Origin: an uncultured Methylococcaceae bacterium
GTDB lineage: Bacteria > Pseudomonadota > Gammaproteobacteria > Methylococcales > Methylomonadaceae
DNA length: 52,726 bases
Direction of reading: 5' to 3'
NCBI GenBank assembly: GCA_903944165.1
Contig: CAJAQT010000022.1
Span: forward strand, 1 to 52,726
Part shown: positions 8,407 through 19,253 of the stretch, piece by piece
How positions within the stretch are numbered: the first letter of the stretch is position 1
How the letters are laid out: every line of letters begins with the position of its first letter
Position numbers and translations under genes: made by a program
The notes under the pieces: model-generated
The model's input: the letters and a program-made list of their open reading frames with translations, nothing else
Databases searched by the model: none
Told to the model about the DNA's origin: nothing

Positions 8407-10722
8407 ATGACATTAATTGATTCACGCGATGATGTACAAAAAAAATTTAAAGCGGCGGCGTTGGAATATCATGAATTTCCCGTGCCTGGCAAAATTAGTG
8501 TTATGCCTACCAAGCAGCTTGCTAATCAACGTGATCTTGCCTTGGCGTATTCACCAGGAGTTGCCGCTACCTGCGAGGCTATTGTTGCCAATCCTGAAGA
8601 AGTCTCAAAATATACGGCACGCGCTAATTTGGTGGCGGTGATTACCAATGGCACGGCGGTGTTAGGCTTGGGCAATATTGGTCCATTGGCAGCTAAGCCG
8701 GTAATGGAAGGCAAGGCCGTGTTGTTTAAAAAATTTGCGGGTATCGATGTCTTTGATATTGAAATCAATGAAACCGATCCAGATAAATTATGTGACATTA
8801 TTGCTGCGTTAGAGCCTACGTTTGGGGGCATTAATTTAGAAGACATCAAAGCACCTGAATGTTTTTACATTGAACGCAATTTACGAGAACGGATGACTAT
8901 TCCCGTTTTTCATGATGATCAACATGGTACGGCGATTATTGTCGGTGCCGCCGTATTAAATGGCTTGCAGGTGGTGGGCAAAACCATGAGTGCCTGTAAG
9001 TTGGTGGTTTCTGGCGCAGGCGCAGCAGCCTTGGCCTGTTTAGATTTATTGGTGGATTTAGGTTTTCCAAAATCTAATATTTACGTCACTGATTTAGCGG
9101 GCGTTGTTTATCAGGGTCGTCAAGAACTCATGGATCCAGCTAAAGCACGATTTGCTCAGGTAACAATGGCGCGCACGTTAACGGACGTTATTGCCGATGC
9201 AGATATTTTTCTTGGCCTTTCTGCAGGTGGCGTATTGACGGGGGTAATGGTGGCAAGTATGGCGGCAAAACCGTTAATTTTTGCGTTAGCCAATCCAGTG
9301 CCAGAAATTTTGCCTGAAGCGGTAAAAGCGGTAAGGGCCGATGCGATTATTGCTACAGGACGTTCTGATTATCCCAATCAAGTCAATAATGTTTTATGTT
9401 TCCCTTATATTTTCCGAGGCGCGTTGGATTGTGGGGCAACAACTATAACCCGTGCTATGGAAATTGCGGCTGTTCATGCGTTAGCAAAATTAGCACAAGT
9501 TGAGCAGTCTGATATTGCCGCAACCGCGTATGGCAACGATTGCCTCTCGTTTGGCGCTAATTATTTAATTCCCTTACCCTTTGATCCACGCTTAATGAGT
9601 ACCCTTGCACCTGCGGTGGCGCAAGCTGCGGCTGCCTCTGGTGTGGCACGTCGGCCTATTCAAGACATGACTGCCTATATTGAACGCTTGCAACAATTTG
9701 CTTATCACAGCGGCAGTGTTATGCAGCCTATTTTTCATCATGCGAAAAAAATTCCTGCCAGCGCTAAGCGGATTGTTTTTGCAGAAGGTGAAGATGAGCG
9801 CGTGTTGCGGGCGGTACAAATTATTGTCGATGAACAACTGGCGCATCCGTTATTAATTGGACGACCAGCAATTATTGAGCAACATCTTAAAACCTTAGGT
9901 TTACGCTTAGTGATGGAGGTAGATTTTCAGTGTATCGACCCTTTTTCAAATGCCTTGTATCCTGATTTTTGGCAGAGTTATTTAGCCGCCACGATTAGAA
10001 AAGGCGTGACCGAGCAATCAGCACAGTTAGAAATGCGGCGCAGACCAACGTTAATTGCCGCCATGTTGATTCATAAAGGCTTAGCTGACGGCATGATTTG
10101 CGGAACAATTGGCACTTATGCCTTGCATTTACATTATGTTGATCAGGTTTTGGGCAAACGTGCTGGCGTTAATGTCTATGCAGCAATGAATTGCTTGGTA
10201 TTGCCCGATCGTCAATTGGTGCTGACCGATACGCATGTTAATGAAAACCCAACCGCACAGCAATTAACTGAAATCACCTTACTGGCTGCTGAGCAAATGC
10301 GTCTATTAGGTTTAGTGCCACGGGTGGGGTTATTATCTCATTCTCATTTTGGCTCTAGTCAAAGTGACTCAGCGCAAAAAATGCGTGCAACCTTGGCACT
10401 GTTGCATACCCTAGCCCCTGAGTTGGAAGTGGAAGGTGAGTTGCATGGCGATTGTGCGGTAGATTTTGTGCGTTTAAAAAAATCCATGCCCAATACATCG
10501 CTTACTGAAAGTGCTAATTTATTAGTATTGCCAACGCTTGATGCAGCCAATATCGCTTATAACTTATTGAAAGTGACTGCAGGCAATGGTGTTTCAATAG
10601 GTCCCATTTTATTAGGCTGCGCTAAACCAGTACAAATTGTCGCGGCATCGGCAACGGTGCGACGAATTGTTAATATGACTGCGTTATGTGTTGTTGATGG
10701 TGTCTTAGGGCAAGATTCTTAG
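8407..10722 (+). CDS. maeB: NADP-dependent malic enzyme with C-terminal phosphotransacetylase-like domain
   Basis: [79 protein letters not shown]-terminal PTA-like half ([19 protein letters not shown]...[26 protein letters not shown]). Confidence 0.96.
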   Translation: MTLIDSRDDVQKKFKAAALEYHEFPVPGKISVMPTKQLANQRDLALAYSPGVAATCEAIVANPEEVSKYTARANLVAVITNGTAVLGLGNIGPLAAKPVMEGKAVLFKKFAGIDVFDIEINETDPDKLCDIIAALEPTFGGINLEDIKAPECFYIERNLRERMTIPVFHDDQHGTAIIVGAAVLNGLQVVGKTMSACKLVVSGAGAAALACLDLLVDLGFPKSNIYVTDLAGVVYQGRQELMDPAKARFAQVTMARTLTDVIADADIFLGLSAGGVLTGVMVASMAAKPLIFALANPVPEILPEAVKAVRADAIIATGRSDYPNQVNNVLCFPYIFRGALDCGATTITRAMEIAAVHALAKLAQVEQSDIAATAYGNDCLSFGANYLIPLPFDPRLMSTLAPAVAQAAAASGVARRPIQDMTAYIERLQQFAYHSGSVMQPIFHHAKKIPASAKRIVFAEGEDERVLRAVQIIVDEQLAHPLLIGRPAIIEQHLKTLGLRLVMEVDFQCIDPFSNALYPDFWQSYLAATIRKGVTEQSAQLEMRRRPTLIAAMLIHKGLADGMICGTIGTYALHLHYVDQVLGKRAGVNVYAAMNCLVLPDRQLVLTDTHVNENPTAQQLTEITLLAAEQMRLLGLVPRVGLLSHSHFGSSQSDSAQKMRATLALLHTLAPELEVEGELHGDCAVDFVRLKKSMPNTSLTESANLLVLPTLDAANIAYNLLKVTAGNGVSIGPILLGCAKPVQIVAASATVRRIVNMTALCVVDGVLGQDS

Positions 10723-10898
10723 CGTAAAATTAAGGTTTAACCACCTTACCTTAACTACGGAACGCCAGTAGAAGGCGTGTATTAAGGCATTGAAAGAAGT
10801 ATGAAAAACGTCCTCAACACTGCACGTTTTTTAAATCTTTGATGTTAAATTATCTGGGAGAGACTGCTCTTATAGTCTCTATTGCTTATTGCTTGGAG

Positions 10899-10920
10899 TA
10901 AAAAAGCTTCAGCTTTTTTT
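10899..10920. repeat. Dispersed hairpin copy B (gtaaaaaagcttcagcttttttt)
   Basis: Same ggagtaaaaaagctt-y-agctttttt core as 40928-40952. Confidence 0.65.
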
Positions 10921-11058
10921 CGTGTGAGTACAGTAATAGCTGAATAGACTGTGAAGGTATTGGCATCAGTGTTAACTGTCATTGTCATAATGAAACATGC
11001 TGTAGCCTGAATAGTTTCACTTATTTTTATAGCGCATCGACAAAAGGAAACATAATCA

Positions 11059-11754
11059 ATGAAAACTGTACTGATTACTGGTGCAAATCGTGGTTTGGGC
11101 TTGGCGTTTTGCCAATATTATCTGGCTGAAAATTGGCATGTAGTGGCGTGTTGTCGACACCCTGACTCAAGCACGGCCTTGCTTGCCTTGGCAGAAGCCT
11201 CGCCACACTTGCGTATCGAAGCGCTTGAGGTGACTGATTTTGCGCAGATAGATGCTTTGGGAGCAAAACTAAGCGGCATACCTATTGATATACTCATCAA
11301 TAATGCGGGTATTTATCCAGATACTGCCAGCAATGCTTTGGGACACGTTGATTACGCTGCATGGCAGCAGGCTTTTTTGGTCAATACGCTGGCACCCGTC
11401 AAGTTAACAGAAACAATGTTGGCTTCGCTTCATCTAGGACGTGACAAGCTGATTGTCTGTATTAGCAGTTTAATGGGCAGCATTACCGATAATACATCGG
11501 GCGGCAGTAGTTATTATCGCAGTAGTAAAGCGGCGTTAAATGCGGTGATGAAAAATTTATCCTTGAGCTTACAAAAAGACGCAGTGGGCGTGTTGATACT
11601 TCATCCAGGTTGGGTCAAAACCGATATGGGCGGCGCAAATGCACTGATTGACGCGGATGTGAGTGTGCGCGGTATGGGTCAAGTAATCAAAGAGTTTACG
11701 TTAACGCAATCGGGTCAGTTTATTAACTATGATGGCAAAATTTTACCGTGGTAA
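11059..11754 (+). CDS. Short-chain dehydrogenase/reductase
   Basis: VLITGANRGLGLAF (TGxxxGxG), INNAG, Ser...YYRSSKAALN catalytic YxxxK, LHPGWVKTDMGG. Confidence 0.92.
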   Translation: MKTVLITGANRGLGLAFCQYYLAENWHVVACCRHPDSSTALLALAEASPHLRIEALEVTDFAQIDALGAKLSGIPIDILINNAGIYPDTASNALGHVDYAAWQQAFLVNTLAPVKLTETMLASLHLGRDKLIVCISSLMGSITDNTSGGSSYYRSSKAALNAVMKNLSLSLQKDAVGVLILHPGWVKTDMGGANALIDADVSVRGMGQVIKEFTLTQSGQFINYDGKILPW

Positions 11755-11758
11755 ATTT

Positions 11759-12262
11759 ATGATTAAAATAATCAATGCAGTGCTGTTGTCTGTTAGTTCA
11801 TCTATGGGCGTTGCAGCGGTCAGTATCCCTGAGACATTGCTGCCACCGTTAGGGCATCATCAAACCCTGAGGGCACATGCCAAAGGTGATCAGATTTATC
11901 TGTGCAACACGGTTAACAAGGCTTATCACTGGACGATTCAAGCCCCTGATGCACTGTTATTGGATGAGCACGGTGAGCGTATTGGTAAACATTATCAAGG
12001 GCCTATTTGGGAGTATCACGAAGGTAGTCAGGTGCAAGGTAAGATTTTGCAGCGTCAAACAGTCACCCCAAATGATTTGAGTTGGCTGTTGGTGGAGATT
12101 ATTCATCATCGTGGACACAGTGATTTTAGTCATACGCGGTTTATTAATCGGATTAATACACAGGCAGGATTGCCGCCCGTAACGGGCTGTGACAGTAATC
12201 ATCTGGGCGCAGAAAAAAGAGTGCCTTATCAGGCAGATTATATTTTTTACACGACCGATTAA
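11759..12262 (+). CDS. DUF3455-like secreted protein (start at 11759 preferred over 11729)
   Basis: MIKIINAVLLSVSSSMGVAAVSIPETLLPP... LRAHAKGDQIYLCN..., consistent with DUF3455; ORF-track start overlaps the SDR gene. Confidence 0.7.
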   Translation: MIKIINAVLLSVSSSMGVAAVSIPETLLPPLGHHQTLRAHAKGDQIYLCNTVNKAYHWTIQAPDALLLDEHGERIGKHYQGPIWEYHEGSQVQGKILQRQTVTPNDLSWLLVEIIHHRGHSDFSHTRFINRINTQAGLPPVTGCDSNHLGAEKRVPYQADYIFYTTD

Positions 12263-12274
12263 ACTGTATCGCAC

Positions 12275-13357
12275 ATGACTGAGCAGGCGTTGCGTGATCT
12301 TGCCGAGCAGATTAAATCATGGGGAACTGCCTTAGGATTTCAGCAAGTGGGCATTACGGATACTGATTTGTCGGAGGCCGAAGAGCATTTACATTCGTGG
12401 TTAGCGCAAGGTTTTCATGGTGACATGCAGTATATGTCTCAGCATGGCTTAAAGCGCTCACGACCTGATTTATTGCACGAAGGTACGTTACGGATTATTT
12501 CTGTCCGCTTGGATTATTACCCTGAAGCACAGAAGACCACGCAGCAGGTGCTGACCGAACCCACGGCCGCCTTTATCTCCCGTTATGCCTTAGGACGTGA
12601 TTACCATAAACTAATGCGTAAACGCTTACAGAAGCTTATTGATCGCATCACCGCAGCGTTGCCAGCGGCTTCTCACGAGGCATTATCTATGCGTGCTTGG
12701 GTTGATAGCGCGCCAGTGTTAGAAAAAGCAATTGCCCAAAAAGCAGGCTTAGGGTGGCTTGGTAAGCATTCAAATGTGATTAATCGGCAAGCGGGGTCGT
12801 GGTTTTTTTTAGGCGAAATATACATCAATTTACCCTTACCTATTGATGCTCCAGCCACTGCGCATTGTGGTGAATGCTCCGCCTGTTTAACTATTTGTCC
12901 AACTCAAGCCATTGTTGCACCCTATCAGGTTGATGCGCGACGCTGTGTTTCGTATCTCACTATAGAGTTGCAGGGCGCAATTCCAGAACCCTTGCGACCG
13001 TTAATTGGTAATCGAATTTATGGCTGTGACGATTGTCAATTGATTTGCCCGTGGAATCGTTTTGCAAAATTAACGGCGGAAGCAGATTTTAAACCACGCC
13101 ATCAATTGGATGCTCAACATCTATTAACGGTGTTTAGTTGGGATGAAGAAAAGTTTTTAGCTGCGACCGAAGGTTCGGCGATTCGGCGCATTGGGTATCA
13201 ACGTTGGCTGCGGAATTGTGCTGTAGCCTTAGGTAATGCACCCTATTCAGCTGAGATTATCCGTCAGCTAACAGCCCGTTTAGTGTATCCATCAGCGTTA
13301 GTGCAAGAACATGTGCATTGGGCGCTTACGCAGCAGCGTACCAAAATGAATGCGTAA
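12275..13357 (+). CDS. queG: Epoxyqueuosine reductase
   Basis: MRAWVDSAPVLEKAIAQKAGLGWLGKHSNVINRQAGSWFFLGEIYINL; two ferredoxin clusters CGECSACLTICPTQAI and CDDCQLICPWN. Confidence 0.95.
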   Translation: MTEQALRDLAEQIKSWGTALGFQQVGITDTDLSEAEEHLHSWLAQGFHGDMQYMSQHGLKRSRPDLLHEGTLRIISVRLDYYPEAQKTTQQVLTEPTAAFISRYALGRDYHKLMRKRLQKLIDRITAALPAASHEALSMRAWVDSAPVLEKAIAQKAGLGWLGKHSNVINRQAGSWFFLGEIYINLPLPIDAPATAHCGECSACLTICPTQAIVAPYQVDARRCVSYLTIELQGAIPEPLRPLIGNRIYGCDDCQLICPWNRFAKLTAEADFKPRHQLDAQHLLTVFSWDEEKFLAATEGSAIRRIGYQRWLRNCAVALGNAPYSAEIIRQLTARLVYPSALVQEHVHWALTQQRTKMNA

Positions 13358-13666
13358 GCTTATTTTATCATTCAGGCCTCGCTGTTGAGGGGTGGGGTTC
13401 GACATATTGCGAGGCGCGCTACAGGCAAAATAAGCGTTATCGTAGCTTTGTCTATGTATTGCGACAATTCGTCGCATTTTAAACACATGCTTAGCTCGTT
13501 AAACTTGTTTTTAACATTTAACAGCTATAGTCGTGCTAAGCATCTTTTGCTGAGTGCAGTTTAGTCACTGGCTGCCTGTGTTAGCAGCGTTAAATTAAGT
13601 TCACGAGTATTTTTAAGTGCGTTGACTTGTTAATCGCATGTCTGTAAACCTGAATAAAGGTTAAGT

Positions 13667-14320
13667 ATGAAGCGTAATTACCAAATAGATAAAACTGCGC
13701 AAGTTAATGTTCAAGACTTAATTAAGCAGATTGCTTTCCATGAAGCAGGGCATGCTGCGGGTATTTATCTGTGTAATAAACAAAAGCAATTACCCAGTTT
13801 ATCGTTTCAAATTTCACAAACGTTTGATAGTTTATTTACCCTTGCTGACAGCGTGGTAGATAATTATTTTGTCGCAAGCGTGGAAGGCGGATATTTAATC
13901 GATAATGTTCCGCATGCCGTAATTGAAAGTGCAGAATATTTTGCCGAGGGCAGTGCTGATGCGTATCAGATGGCCTTTGAAGCCGACATGATTAACTTGT
14001 TAGTGGGTGCTTTAGCTGAGGCAAAATATGTTTCTTTACGCGAGGGTAGCGCCTTTGATGAACAAACAGCAGACATGAGTTTGTGGCAATTCTATGGTGG
14101 CACCTCAGATTGGGTTAAGGTGCATGATTATTTAGAACATTTTATTGCCTGTAGACAGCACCGCGAAAAAACAATGCTTGAATTACTCGTCAAAGCCTCT
14201 GCTTTTGTAAGTAATGATCACAACTGGCAAGCCATTGAGCGCCTAGCCTTGTACATTTTAAACTGCAAAGCATCCATTATTAGCTGTGAAGAAGCCATTG
14301 AAGTTTTAGATAACGCCTAA
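13667..14320 (+). CDS. Hypothetical protein with HEAGH zinc-protease-like motif (standalone M41-like candidate)
   Basis: IAFHEAGHAAGIYLC (HExxH in FtsH/M41-like context) and FEADMINLLVGALAEAKYVSL; no AAA domain in the 217-aa ORF. Confidence 0.6.
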   Translation: MKRNYQIDKTAQVNVQDLIKQIAFHEAGHAAGIYLCNKQKQLPSLSFQISQTFDSLFTLADSVVDNYFVASVEGGYLIDNVPHAVIESAEYFAEGSADAYQMAFEADMINLLVGALAEAKYVSLREGSAFDEQTADMSLWQFYGGTSDWVKVHDYLEHFIACRQHREKTMLELLVKASAFVSNDHNWQAIERLALYILNCKASIISCEEAIEVLDNA

Positions 14321-14512
14321 GTAATGTATCAATAGCCGTTAATTTACCTGCCCAGCCCACACGTCACATTAGCGGCTTAACATAGCTCGATAACGCAACT
14401 GAATTAAAGCATTTATTAGCTTTAGTGCAGAATTTACGCATTAAAAGCTGCACTATTCGCATTGAATTTTGGGTTATTTTGATAGAATAGCCCACCTCTA
14501 AATCTTGCGAAT

Positions 14513-16492
14513 GTGTTCATGACTCCTCTTTATCGCCACCATTCTTTTTCTGCCGTTCAATTATCTGTGATTAACTTTCCTAACAATTTGAAAAAATTAG
14601 CTTATTTTTGCTTGTTCCTGTGTTTAGTAGGGGGGGTATTGCCTGCTCAAGCAGCTAATACGCGTTTCATGGTGCTTAATTACCATGATATTACTGAGCG
14701 CAATGTAGAAACTGACAATGCTACTGATGTGTCGGAAGATCATTTTGAAGAGCAATTAGCCTGGCTAAAACAGCACGCTTATCATGTCGTGAGTGTGCAA
14801 CAGCTAGTTGATGCTGCCGCAGGTAACATTGAGCTGCCTCAGCCTGCCGTGGTTTTGAGCTTTGATGACGGCTATGCCAGTTTTTATACTAAGGTGTTTC
14901 CGTTATTAAAAAAATACCATTTATCAGCAACGTTGGCGTTGGTCGGTTCGTGGTTAGATGGGCAGAAACCAGCAGACGTTAGGCAAGATTTAGTAAACTG
15001 GGCTCAGGTTAATGAAATGCAGCAATCAGGCTTAGTGGAAATTGCTTCACACAGTTTTTCTGCGCATCAAGGTATTTTGGCAAACCCACAGGGCAATACG
15101 CAAGCTGCCTTTGTGACGCGCCTTTATGATCCTAAAACCCATACCTATGAAACTGATAGTGCTTATCTACAGCGCTTGCAGGCTGAAATGCAGCAAAGTT
15201 CAACGTTTATTTTTCAGCACACAGGTGTACGTCCACGGGTGATGGTCTGGCCTTATGGTGAATACAATCAGTGGGCTATCACGGCGGCAAAGGCTGCTGG
15301 AATGCCCATAACGATGAGCTTGATTGATGGCGATAATAGCTTTGCTGATGTTTCCGCCATACGCCGTTTATTTTTAATGGACAATCCAAATATTAAGGCC
15401 TTCGCCAGTATTGTGACTAAGTTTCGTGGCGATCGGCCCTTACGCGTAGCACATGTGGATTTAGATTATCTGTATGATCCTGACCCCATTCAAACCGAAC
15501 GTAATTTAGATCAGGCGGTTAAGCGTATTAAAGAAATGCACATCGATACGGTGTATTTGCAAGCTTATGCAGATCCTGATGGCGATGGTAATGCTGATGC
15601 CTTGTACTTCTCCAATCGACATTTACCCATGCAAGCCGATTTATTTAATCGTGTTGCCTGGCAGTTTAAGCGTATTTCAGGAGTGCGGGTATACGCATGG
15701 ATGCCCATTTTAGCCTATCAAAATCACTTGCCCGAGGCATGGTATATTAAAGAATGGCGTGCAGGCAAAGCGCAAAAAAGCAGTCATATTTACACACGAC
15801 TCTCTCCATTTGTGCCAGAGGCGCGTCAATATATTACTGAAGTATATGAAGATTTAGCAAAAAATTGTAATTTTGACGGGCTGTTATTTCATGATGATGG
15901 CATCATGTCTGATTTTGAAGATGCGGCGCCAGCGTCCTTGCAATTTGGTCATGAGGTGTGGGGCATTTCTGCTCAATTTGAGCAACTTAATGCAACGCCA
16001 GAAACGCGCATGACGTGGGCAAAACATAAAACAGAGTTAATCAATCAATTTACTGATGAGTTAGCTAATCGGGTACGTTTTTATCGACCTGGATTAAAAA
16101 CAGCGCGTAATTTTTATACTTTGCCGTTATTAAATCCATCCAGTGAAGAATGGTTTGCGCAATCCTTTGCGTCATTTTTAAAGCATTATGATTATGTAGC
16201 AATCGAAGCCATGCCTTTTATGGAAGAAGCAAAAGAGCCTTTGTTATGGTTAAAAGAGGTGGTTGCCGCTGTTAAAAAATATCCACAAGGACTTGATAAA
16301 ACTGTCTTTGAATTGCAATCTGTTGATTGGCGCAGCCAACAAGCTCTGCCTATGTCGGTTTTCTTAGAGCAATTAGCCGTCATTGAAAAAAGTGGTGCCA
16401 AGCATATCGGTTATTATCCTGATAATGTGTTCACTGATCAGCCACGTTTAGAGGATTTAAAAAAGCATTTTTCTCTTCCCGAGTTACCTTAA
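14513..16492 (+). CDS. pgaB: Poly-beta-1,6-N-acetyl-D-glucosamine N-deacetylase (alternative start at 14519)
   Basis: MVLNYHDI, VLSFDDGYASFYTKVFPLLKKY polysaccharide-deacetylase motifs; C-terminal glycosidase-like domain (VAHVDLDYLYDPDPIQTERNLDQAVKRIKEMHIDTVYLQAYADPDGDGNADALYF). Confidence 0.94.
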   Translation: MFMTPLYRHHSFSAVQLSVINFPNNLKKLAYFCLFLCLVGGVLPAQAANTRFMVLNYHDITERNVETDNATDVSEDHFEEQLAWLKQHAYHVVSVQQLVDAAAGNIELPQPAVVLSFDDGYASFYTKVFPLLKKYHLSATLALVGSWLDGQKPADVRQDLVNWAQVNEMQQSGLVEIASHSFSAHQGILANPQGNTQAAFVTRLYDPKTHTYETDSAYLQRLQAEMQQSSTFIFQHTGVRPRVMVWPYGEYNQWAITAAKAAGMPITMSLIDGDNSFADVSAIRRLFLMDNPNIKAFASIVTKFRGDRPLRVAHVDLDYLYDPDPIQTERNLDQAVKRIKEMHIDTVYLQAYADPDGDGNADALYFSNRHLPMQADLFNRVAWQFKRISGVRVYAWMPILAYQNHLPEAWYIKEWRAGKAQKSSHIYTRLSPFVPEARQYITEVYEDLAKNCNFDGLLFHDDGIMSDFEDAAPASLQFGHEVWGISAQFEQLNATPETRMTWAKHKTELINQFTDELANRVRFYRPGLKTARNFYTLPLLNPSSEEWFAQSFASFLKHYDYVAIEAMPFMEEAKEPLLWLKEVVAAVKKYPQGLDKTVFELQSVDWRSQQALPMSVFLEQLAVIEKSGAKHIGYYPDNVFTDQPRLEDLKKHFSLPELP

Positions 16493-16546
16493 ATTAACTC
16501 AGCTTATTAAGAAAGGGATTTATTTATCACTACTATCAAAATAATT

Positions 16547-17896
16547 ATGGATATTGTGCAGACTTGGTTGAGTGAAATAGTACACGAGTTAAGCGTAAAT
16601 CTTCAGGGCTCAGGGCAGGGCTTATTGTCATTTAGGCACGTGCTAAGTGTATTCATGGACGATTTTATTTTTTATTACCCCGTGTTTATGGCGTATTTAT
16701 GGATGATGGGCGCGATCATTTTTTATTTACGTTTTGAACGTTCTCGTGCCTACCAAATGGGTACTGTGCCAAGCTTAGTACAGTATCCGCCAGTATCAAT
16801 TTTAATTCCTTGCTATAACGAAGCAGAAAATATCCGTGAAACGCTTGCTGCGTTATTACGCCAAAATTATCCCAATTTTGAAATTATCGCCATTAATGAT
16901 GGCAGTAAAGACAATACGCTTGAAGTCTTGCAAGAATTAGCTACACAGCACCCGCAACTTAGAGTTGTTAATTTAGACACTAATCAAGGTAAGGCAATGG
17001 GCTTAAAGACCGCTGCGTTGCTTGCCAACAGTGAATATTTAATTTGTATTGATGGCGATGCCTTATTAGCTTCAGATGCAATTGTTTGGATGTTGCGGCA
17101 TTTTTTAGCCAATCCCACTGTCGGTGCAGTGACCGGTAATCCACGCATTCGTAATCGCTCAACTTTATTGGGGAGAATTCAGGTTGGTGAGTTTTCTGCC
17201 ATTATTGGCATGATTAAGCGCGCACAACGTTCGTATGGACGTGTCTTTACCGTGTCAGGTGTCATTGCTGCCTTTCGCAAATCAGCGTTGCATGATGTCG
17301 GCTATTGGAGCAATGACATGGTGACCGAAGATATTGATATTAGCTGGAAATTACAATTAGCAGGCTGGTCAATTTATTTTGAACCAAATGCTTTGTGTTG
17401 GGTGCTAATGCCCGAAACCCTGACGGGTTTGTGGCGGCAGCGAGTCCGTTGGGCTCAAGGCGGTACAGAAGTCTTGCTGCGGTATTTTAAAGCCCTGTTT
17501 AGATGGTCTTCGCGCAGTATGTGGATATTGTATGGTGAGTGTTTGGTAAGTACCGTCTGGGCTTATTTGATTTTGGGCTATTTAGTAAATCGTATGCTTG
17601 ATGTTGTGCTGGGCGAGCAAAGCCAGTCTTTGCAGTATTTAAGCCCAAGTTGGACAAGCATGATATTGAGTGTAACCTGCCTTATTCAATTTGCCTTAAG
17701 CTTAGCTATTGATTCACGTTATGAATACAAAAAAGGCGGCGCTGCAAAATATTATTATTGGATGGTGTGGTATCCCATTGCTTATTGGTTTATTAATGTA
17801 GGAACGACTATCGCAGGCTCAATAAAAGCCCTCAGAAAAAAACGTGGGCAACGTGCGGTTTGGGTTACGCTGGATCGAGGGGTTAGAAAAAAGTGA
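16547..17896 (+). CDS. pgaC: Poly-beta-1,6-GlcNAc synthase, GT2 family
   Basis: VSILIPCYNEAENIRETLAALLRQNYPNFEIIAINDGSKDNT, DGDALL, TEDIDISWKL, QRVRWAQGG (QxxRW). Confidence 0.95.
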   Translation: MDIVQTWLSEIVHELSVNLQGSGQGLLSFRHVLSVFMDDFIFYYPVFMAYLWMMGAIIFYLRFERSRAYQMGTVPSLVQYPPVSILIPCYNEAENIRETLAALLRQNYPNFEIIAINDGSKDNTLEVLQELATQHPQLRVVNLDTNQGKAMGLKTAALLANSEYLICIDGDALLASDAIVWMLRHFLANPTVGAVTGNPRIRNRSTLLGRIQVGEFSAIIGMIKRAQRSYGRVFTVSGVIAAFRKSALHDVGYWSNDMVTEDIDISWKLQLAGWSIYFEPNALCWVLMPETLTGLWRQRVRWAQGGTEVLLRYFKALFRWSSRSMWILYGECLVSTVWAYLILGYLVNRMLDVVLGEQSQSLQYLSPSWTSMILSVTCLIQFALSLAIDSRYEYKKGGAAKYYYWMVWYPIAYWFINVGTTIAGSIKALRKKRGQRAVWVTLDRGVRKK

Positions 17897-18360
17897 AGGA
17901 ATATATTATCGATCATCCCCATGTACTCAGTTTTCCAAAACGCCTAAGCGGGTGGTTGATAGGGTGGTTATGTGGCTTGATGTGGATTTACTTAGTGCTA
18001 CCTATTGTTATTTTAGTAGCTTGGTTGCTGGGTAATTATCAATTAAATGATGAAATACGTTGGTTTGGCGGTTATAAAGATTTAAAACAGTTGCTTTATT
18101 TGTTTATGTTAACGCTGGGCGGGCAATGTTTGGCATGGATAATATGGCTGGTCTGGCGAAGTCTGCGCCGTAAACAACGCCATGCTAAAGCCGCACACTT
18201 ACCTGTCACCGATCAACAATTAAGTGCTTTTTATCATGTTGATGCTGAGGTCTTAGCCAATGCGCGGCAAGCTCAGCTGCTTACTGTGTTTTTTGATGAG
18301 CACGGTAAAATTACACAAATAATGCCTGAGCATGTACATCATGCAAAACAGACTCCTTGA
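17893..18360 (+). CDS. pgaD: PgaD-like membrane protein, GTG start overlapping pgaC stop
   Basis: Two TM segments, position directly after pgaC with 4-bp overlap, W-rich PgaD-like architecture. Confidence 0.78.
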   Translation: MKEYIIDHPHVLSFPKRLSGWLIGWLCGLMWIYLVLPIVILVAWLLGNYQLNDEIRWFGGYKDLKQLLYLFMLTLGGQCLAWIIWLVWRSLRRKQRHAKAAHLPVTDQQLSAFYHVDAEVLANARQAQLLTVFFDEHGKITQIMPEHVHHAKQTP

Positions 18361-18600
18361 CGGGGGGATTTATCTATTTATCTAAAAAATCTGCCCTAAG
18401 CTCTCTTTTTTAAAGAGGGGACTGAATAATTAAATTAACAGCAGTTACACAGCATTTGCCTTGTTTCCAGCCATAATGAGAAGTGCTGGGTGGCTCACTA
18501 AAATCTAGTAAATATGGCACAATAGTTAATTGGTTAAAAAATAGACAGCAATAGCGTCAGGTTACTCAATAAAAAAAATAACATTAAGGGGAGTTTATCA

Positions 18601-19218
18601 GTGAATGAATTATTAGGTTTTGTGCTCAATTTCCATGGCGTAATGCCCTACCTAATGGTATTTGGGATTTTACTTGCCTGTGGTTTGGGTTTACCCATTC
18701 CTGAAGATATCACGTTATTTGTGGCGGGCATGTTGGCGTATTATGGCTTAGTTAATGTATGGTTCATGATTATCGTGTGTATGGCAGGCGTATTAATCGG
18801 GGACAGCATGATTTTTTGGCTGGGTGCAAAATACGGACGCGTCATCGCAAGTAAGCCCTTTTTTTGTAAACTCTTATCACCAGAACGATTAGCCGCCGTG
18901 CAAGAAAAACTCCATCAGCACGGCAATAAAGTAATTTTTGTATCACGCTTTATGCCGTTATTACGCGCCCCTACCTATTTTTCAGCAGGAACACTGCATT
19001 TACCATTTCAGGTGTTTTTCTTTTATGATGGCTTAGCTGCATTAATCAGCGTACCCAGTATCATTTGGTTGGTTTATCATTTTGGTGCGGTAGCAGATCG
19101 TTTAATTAAAACAATCAAAGAAGTTGAGCACGGTATTTTACTGGCAGTATTAGCTGGTGTTTTTATTCTGATTGTGAAGTGGTATATAGAGCATCAAAAA
19201 ACAGATGTTAAAAAGTAA
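18601..19218 (+). CDS. DedA-family (SNARE-associated/VTT) membrane protein
   Basis: GLGLPIPEDITLFVAGMLAYYG, GDSMIFWLGAKYGRVI, VIFVSRFMPLLRAPTYFSAGTLHLPF. Confidence 0.9.
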   Translation: MNELLGFVLNFHGVMPYLMVFGILLACGLGLPIPEDITLFVAGMLAYYGLVNVWFMIIVCMAGVLIGDSMIFWLGAKYGRVIASKPFFCKLLSPERLAAVQEKLHQHGNKVIFVSRFMPLLRAPTYFSAGTLHLPFQVFFFYDGLAALISVPSIIWLVYHFGAVADRLIKTIKEVEHGILLAVLAGVFILIVKWYIEHQKTDVKK

Positions 19219-19253
19219 CGCGAGCTTAATAAATATAAACAAGAAGGACGAGT

